This document shows, one piece after another, positions 19,632 to 21,914 of a stretch of 21,914 bases of DNA. The notes beneath the pieces were generated by a model. The model saw only the letters and a list, made by a program, of their open reading frames with translations, was not told where the DNA came from and did not search any database. How positions within the stretch are numbered: the stretch's first letter is position 1; every line of letters begins with the position of its first letter. The DNA is from Bacilli bacterium (GTDB taxonomy: Bacteria; Bacillota_I; Bacilli_A; RF39; UBA660), in NCBI GenBank assembly GCA_016293205.1, contig JAEDES010000020.1, positions 1-21,914 of the forward strand, read 5' to 3'. Position numbers and translations under genes: made by a program.

Positions 19632-21513
19632 ATTAATAAAACTTCTTCAATCTGAATTAGAAAATTATAAAAGTTTTACTAATAAGTATCAACAAACTAA
19701 ATCATTAAAAGAATCTAATAATAAACTTGCTTTAAGTCTAAAAGAAGATATTTCTAATTTAATTGAAATAGAAGATAAAGAATTAGTATCAATCATAGAA
19801 GCATTTGATTTAAATGCTTTAGAGAAGAAACACTTAACAAATAATTTACTAATCACAAAGAAGATTCTTTCTATGAATAAAGAAGAAGGATTAAATATCC
19901 CTCTAGAAGAAAGTCAAAAACAAAGTATTACAACTTTTCTATCTCATATAGAAACACTAAATCTAATAAGAGAAAGAACTATTCCAATTGATGAACCAGA
20001 ATATAACGATACACTAAGTAAAATTAGAAATATTGAAAATATAATTTCTAGACTAGAAGATAAAAAAAATAATGAAAGAATTATTGATATAGAAACAATT
20101 AAAGAAGTATTAAATAAATCTAATTTAGATCAAAAAGATATTAGAAAAATACTATTTTCTTTGATGAAATATAATCAAGAAATTTACTTAGAAAAGAAAA
20201 AAGATTTATTAATTGAAGAGTATATAGGAGAACCTCTTAATATTGATGAAGTTAAAGAAGCATTTAGAAAATACAACTATAATTTTGATTTATTAAATGA
20301 AAAAGTATCTTCATCGATCATAAGATATGGAGAATTAAAAAATATTACTGAAGTGCTAGATTGTTTAAAAGGATTTAAATATCCTAAATTAGAAGAAGAA
20401 ACTCAAGGTAATATATTATTTGCTTTAGTAGTTGGCTCATCATTTGAAACAATCAATAGTGTTACAATTTATGCATCTAATAGAGGTCTAACACCAGATG
20501 ATTTAATTGAAATACCAACAGTTCTAATTAGACAAAGTGATAAAGAAACTCTATATCGTAAAAAGAATAAATCAGATAAAGAACCAGTATCTATTTCTCT
20601 AGATGAAATAAGAAAAGACGTAAATATCTTAGTAGGTAATGAAATAGCATTTGAATTATTAAATGGACGTTCTAAAGATTTCTTAGCAAATATAGAATAT
20701 TTAGAAGATAATGGATTTGATATACGATATATTTTTGATAAATGCAAACAAGTTTTAACCCTTGACAATAACTTATTAAAAACAAATATATCATTATATG
20801 AAAAATATGGATTGCCAATAGATTGTAATAGGGATAAGATAACTAATCAAACATTCTCTGCATTACTTTCAAAAAATCTTGCAGAGATTGCAGATCAATT
20901 TATAGAGATTCATCCATTAGGATATAGATATATAAAGGATAATATAAGTTGTCTAAAAGAATATTCAAATCCAGAAGATATCGTATTTTACAATATTTAT
21001 GAATCTCAAAAGCCTGTAAGAATGCCTAATGGTAAATATAGAATAACAAATGCTTTTAAAGAAATTAGAAGTAATAATAAAACAATTATTCAGTTATGTG
21101 ATGAAGTAACAAGAAAAAATAAAAAGTATGCATCTATTCCGTTTAGAGGAATAATAGAATCAAATAAAGTAGAAAAGACTGATACTTATATACCTAGATT
21201 TAAAGAACAATCTGCATACAATAAAATAACTAAAAATACTAACATTGATATAAATGATGAAATATTTACAAAGAAATATATTACTCATTTAAATAAGTAT
21301 ACTGATAAGAAAAATGCTTTATGTTATAACTTTGATGGTATAAGAATATCAAAATTAAAAGTATTAAGAATTTATAATTTATTACTTTCAAATGGCATAA
21401 ATGAATCAAGTGATAGTATTTTATATGCTATAACATATAAATCTATTATTAATGAAAGATCATTTAATAAATTAGCCCATATAGTATCTAAAATAGAGGA
21501 GGAAATAGAATGA
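19612..21513 (+). CDS. Large helical-repeat protein of unknown function, mTERF-like repeats in the middle
   Basis: A 633-residue soluble, helical protein I do not recognise. Residues 1-200 resemble the product of the preceding gene. Residues about 279-452 contain helical repeats of the form I-x-Y-L-x-x-x-G-(hydrophobic)...(V/L)-L-T-L-D...L, clearest at 358-400 (NIEYLEDNGFDIRYIFDKC, then QVLTLDNNLLKT). This spacing resembles mTERF repeats, which bind nucleic acid in mitochondria and chloroplasts; the comparison is by eye. The C-terminal 180 residues are basic and include KPVRMPNGKYRITNAFKEIRS and FDGIRISKLKVLRIYNLLL, which could contact nucleic acid. ATG 19612 follows AGGTGA; the GTG at 19603 overlaps that site. 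The gene overlaps its neighbours on both sides (20 and 4 bases) and ends on TGA. Confidence 0.82.
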   Translation: MLPRQSKLIKLLQSELENYKSFTNKYQQTKSLKESNNKLALSLKEDISNLIEIEDKELVSIIEAFDLNALEKKHLTNNLLITKKILSMNKEEGLNIPLEESQKQSITTFLSHIETLNLIRERTIPIDEPEYNDTLSKIRNIENIISRLEDKKNNERIIDIETIKEVLNKSNLDQKDIRKILFSLMKYNQEIYLEKKKDLLIEEYIGEPLNIDEVKEAFRKYNYNFDLLNEKVSSSIIRYGELKNITEVLDCLKGFKYPKLEEETQGNILFALVVGSSFETINSVTIYASNRGLTPDDLIEIPTVLIRQSDKETLYRKKNKSDKEPVSISLDEIRKDVNILVGNEIAFELLNGRSKDFLANIEYLEDNGFDIRYIFDKCKQVLTLDNNLLKTNISLYEKYGLPIDCNRDKITNQTFSALLSKNLAEIADQFIEIHPLGYRYIKDNISCLKEYSNPEDIVFYNIYESQKPVRMPNGKYRITNAFKEIRSNNKTIIQLCDEVTRKNKKYASIPFRGIIESNKVEKTDTYIPRFKEQSAYNKITKNTNIDINDEIFTKKYITHLNKYTDKKNALCYNFDGIRISKLKVLRIYNLLLSNGINESSDSILYAITYKSIINERSFNKLAHIVSKIEEEIE

Positions 21514-21797
21514 ACTTCTTAAGAGAATATGATATTACTGATGAAGTAATTGAACAAATAAGAGAAAACAATGATTCCTCTATAATTCAATCAGTTATTT
21601 ATAATGAACAAAATGTAGGAAAAATTATTAATTATTTTAAAGAAATAAACATTGAAGTAATTGATGAATTACTAATAAGTAGACCAGAACTATTTACTGT
21701 AGACATATCCAAAATAAAAAGTGAGATAAATAAGTATAATGTAGAAGTATTAGTAAATCTAATTAATGAAGACATAAACTCAATAAATTTTATATAA
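21510..21797 (+). CDS. Small helical protein sharing a repeat with the preceding gene product
   Basis: A 95-residue acidic, helical protein, not recognised. Residues about 35-80 (VGKIINYFKEINIEVIDELL, then RPELFTVDISKIKSEINKYN) line up with the 358-400 repeat of the large upstream protein: Y-F/Y-L, hydrophobic spacing, then L-F-T-V-D / V-L-T-L-D and a following helix. This is also the part most like an mTERF repeat (R-P-E-L-F). The start overlaps the upstream stop in ATGA, with AGAGGAGG placed ideally before it, so it is translationally coupled. It could be a separate partner subunit or a split-off C-terminal repeat. A strong terminator lies downstream. Confidence 0.78.
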   Translation: MNFLREYDITDEVIEQIRENNDSSIIQSVIYNEQNVGKIINYFKEINIEVIDELLISRPELFTVDISKIKSEINKYNVEVLVNLINEDINSINFI

Positions 21798-21825
21798 AAA
21801 AAGAACCAAATTGAAGTGATAAAAT

Positions 21826-21870
21826 AAATGTAGACAGTGTAAAAAAGACACTATCTACATTTTTATTATA
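21826..21870 (+). terminator. Strong terminator of the three-gene operon
   Basis: The stem aaatgtaga / tctacattt (nine pairs), one C-A mismatch, then agtgt / acact (five pairs) closes on loop aaaaaag (21826-21862) and is followed by a T-rich tail. Confidence 0.85.
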
Positions 21871-21896
21871 ATAAACTTGAAAGGACGATTAAATAT

Positions 21897-21914
21897 ATGA
21901 GAAAAAATAATATG
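21897..21914 (+). CDS. Start of a further gene (3' truncated by window end)
   Basis: ATG at 21897 begins MRKNNM and runs off the window. AAAGGA (21880-21885) lies 11 bases upstream, and a TATAAT (21867-21872) directly after the terminator could be its -10 box. Six codons are too few to identify the product. Confidence 0.4.

Noticed and set aside
21511..21513. UGA recoded as tryptophan (mollicute code)
   Set aside because: TGA here serves as a stop overlapping the next start in ATGA, and Trp is encoded by TGG throughout, for example in tkt and mutL.
1..21914. Insertion sequences, prophage, CRISPR or defence genes
   Set aside because: No transposase, integrase, Cas, restriction or toxin-antitoxin motifs were seen; gene order and base composition look like ordinary chromosome.

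Overview
The window is a very A+T-rich stretch of a low-GC Gram-positive (Firmicutes/Bacilli-type) chromosome. Three neighbourhoods match the Bacillus subtilis chromosome: tkt-sirA-yneF, mutL-miaA, and rpsT facing away from gpr-spoIIP. The germination protease GPR, the engulfment enzyme SpoIIP and a SirA-like replication inhibitor mean that the organism, or a recent ancestor, makes endospores. Trp is encoded by TGG and one gene ends on TGA, so the standard bacterial code applies and the organism is not a UGA-recoding mollicute. A sporulating, gut-type Bacilli lineage fits best, but the species cannot be named from this sequence.

Layout, left to right. (1) Bases 1-2048: 3' part of a large membrane protein with a cytoplasmic R-V-T-P-T-x-P heptad array, one membrane segment and a long acidic outer region. 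(2) 2150-2690: a consensus promoter driving a 139-residue protein of unknown function. (3) 2699-2938: a two-tRNA unit, tRNA(CAU), probably Ile2, and tRNA-Leu(UAG). (4) 2940-4875: a self-contained YtrA-type GntR regulator / ABC ATPase / membrane protein operon with a perfect palindromic operator over its own -10 box. (5) 5001-7625: a P2-type cation (Ca2+-like) ATPase. (6) 7667-10411: transketolase, SirA-like protein and YneF. (7) 10460-15337: uvrC, a class III signal peptide prepilin, mutL and miaA in one close-packed run. (8) 15347-16637, minus strand: a membrane-anchored transglutaminase-like protein and ribosomal protein S20. (9) 16741-18934: gpr, spoIIP and a small membrane-anchored protein in the position of B. 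subtilis yqxA. (10) 18996-21797: three translationally coupled genes of unknown function, rich in helical repeats. (11) 21897-21914: first codons of another gene.

How the genes work together. The gpr-spoIIP-small protein cluster and sirA serve sporulation: replication control, engulfment, and SASP degradation at germination. uvrC, mutL and miaA are DNA-repair and tRNA-modification housekeeping genes, with an unexpected pilin gene between two of them. The ABC operon is probably a stress-responsive exporter that represses itself.

The least explained parts are the three-gene operon at the right end and the repeat protein at the left end. In the right-end operon the first protein looks like a paralogue of the N-terminal third of the second, and the second and third share a motif resembling mitochondrial termination factor (mTERF) repeats. 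All function calls come from reading motifs and remembered family features; no database search was run.
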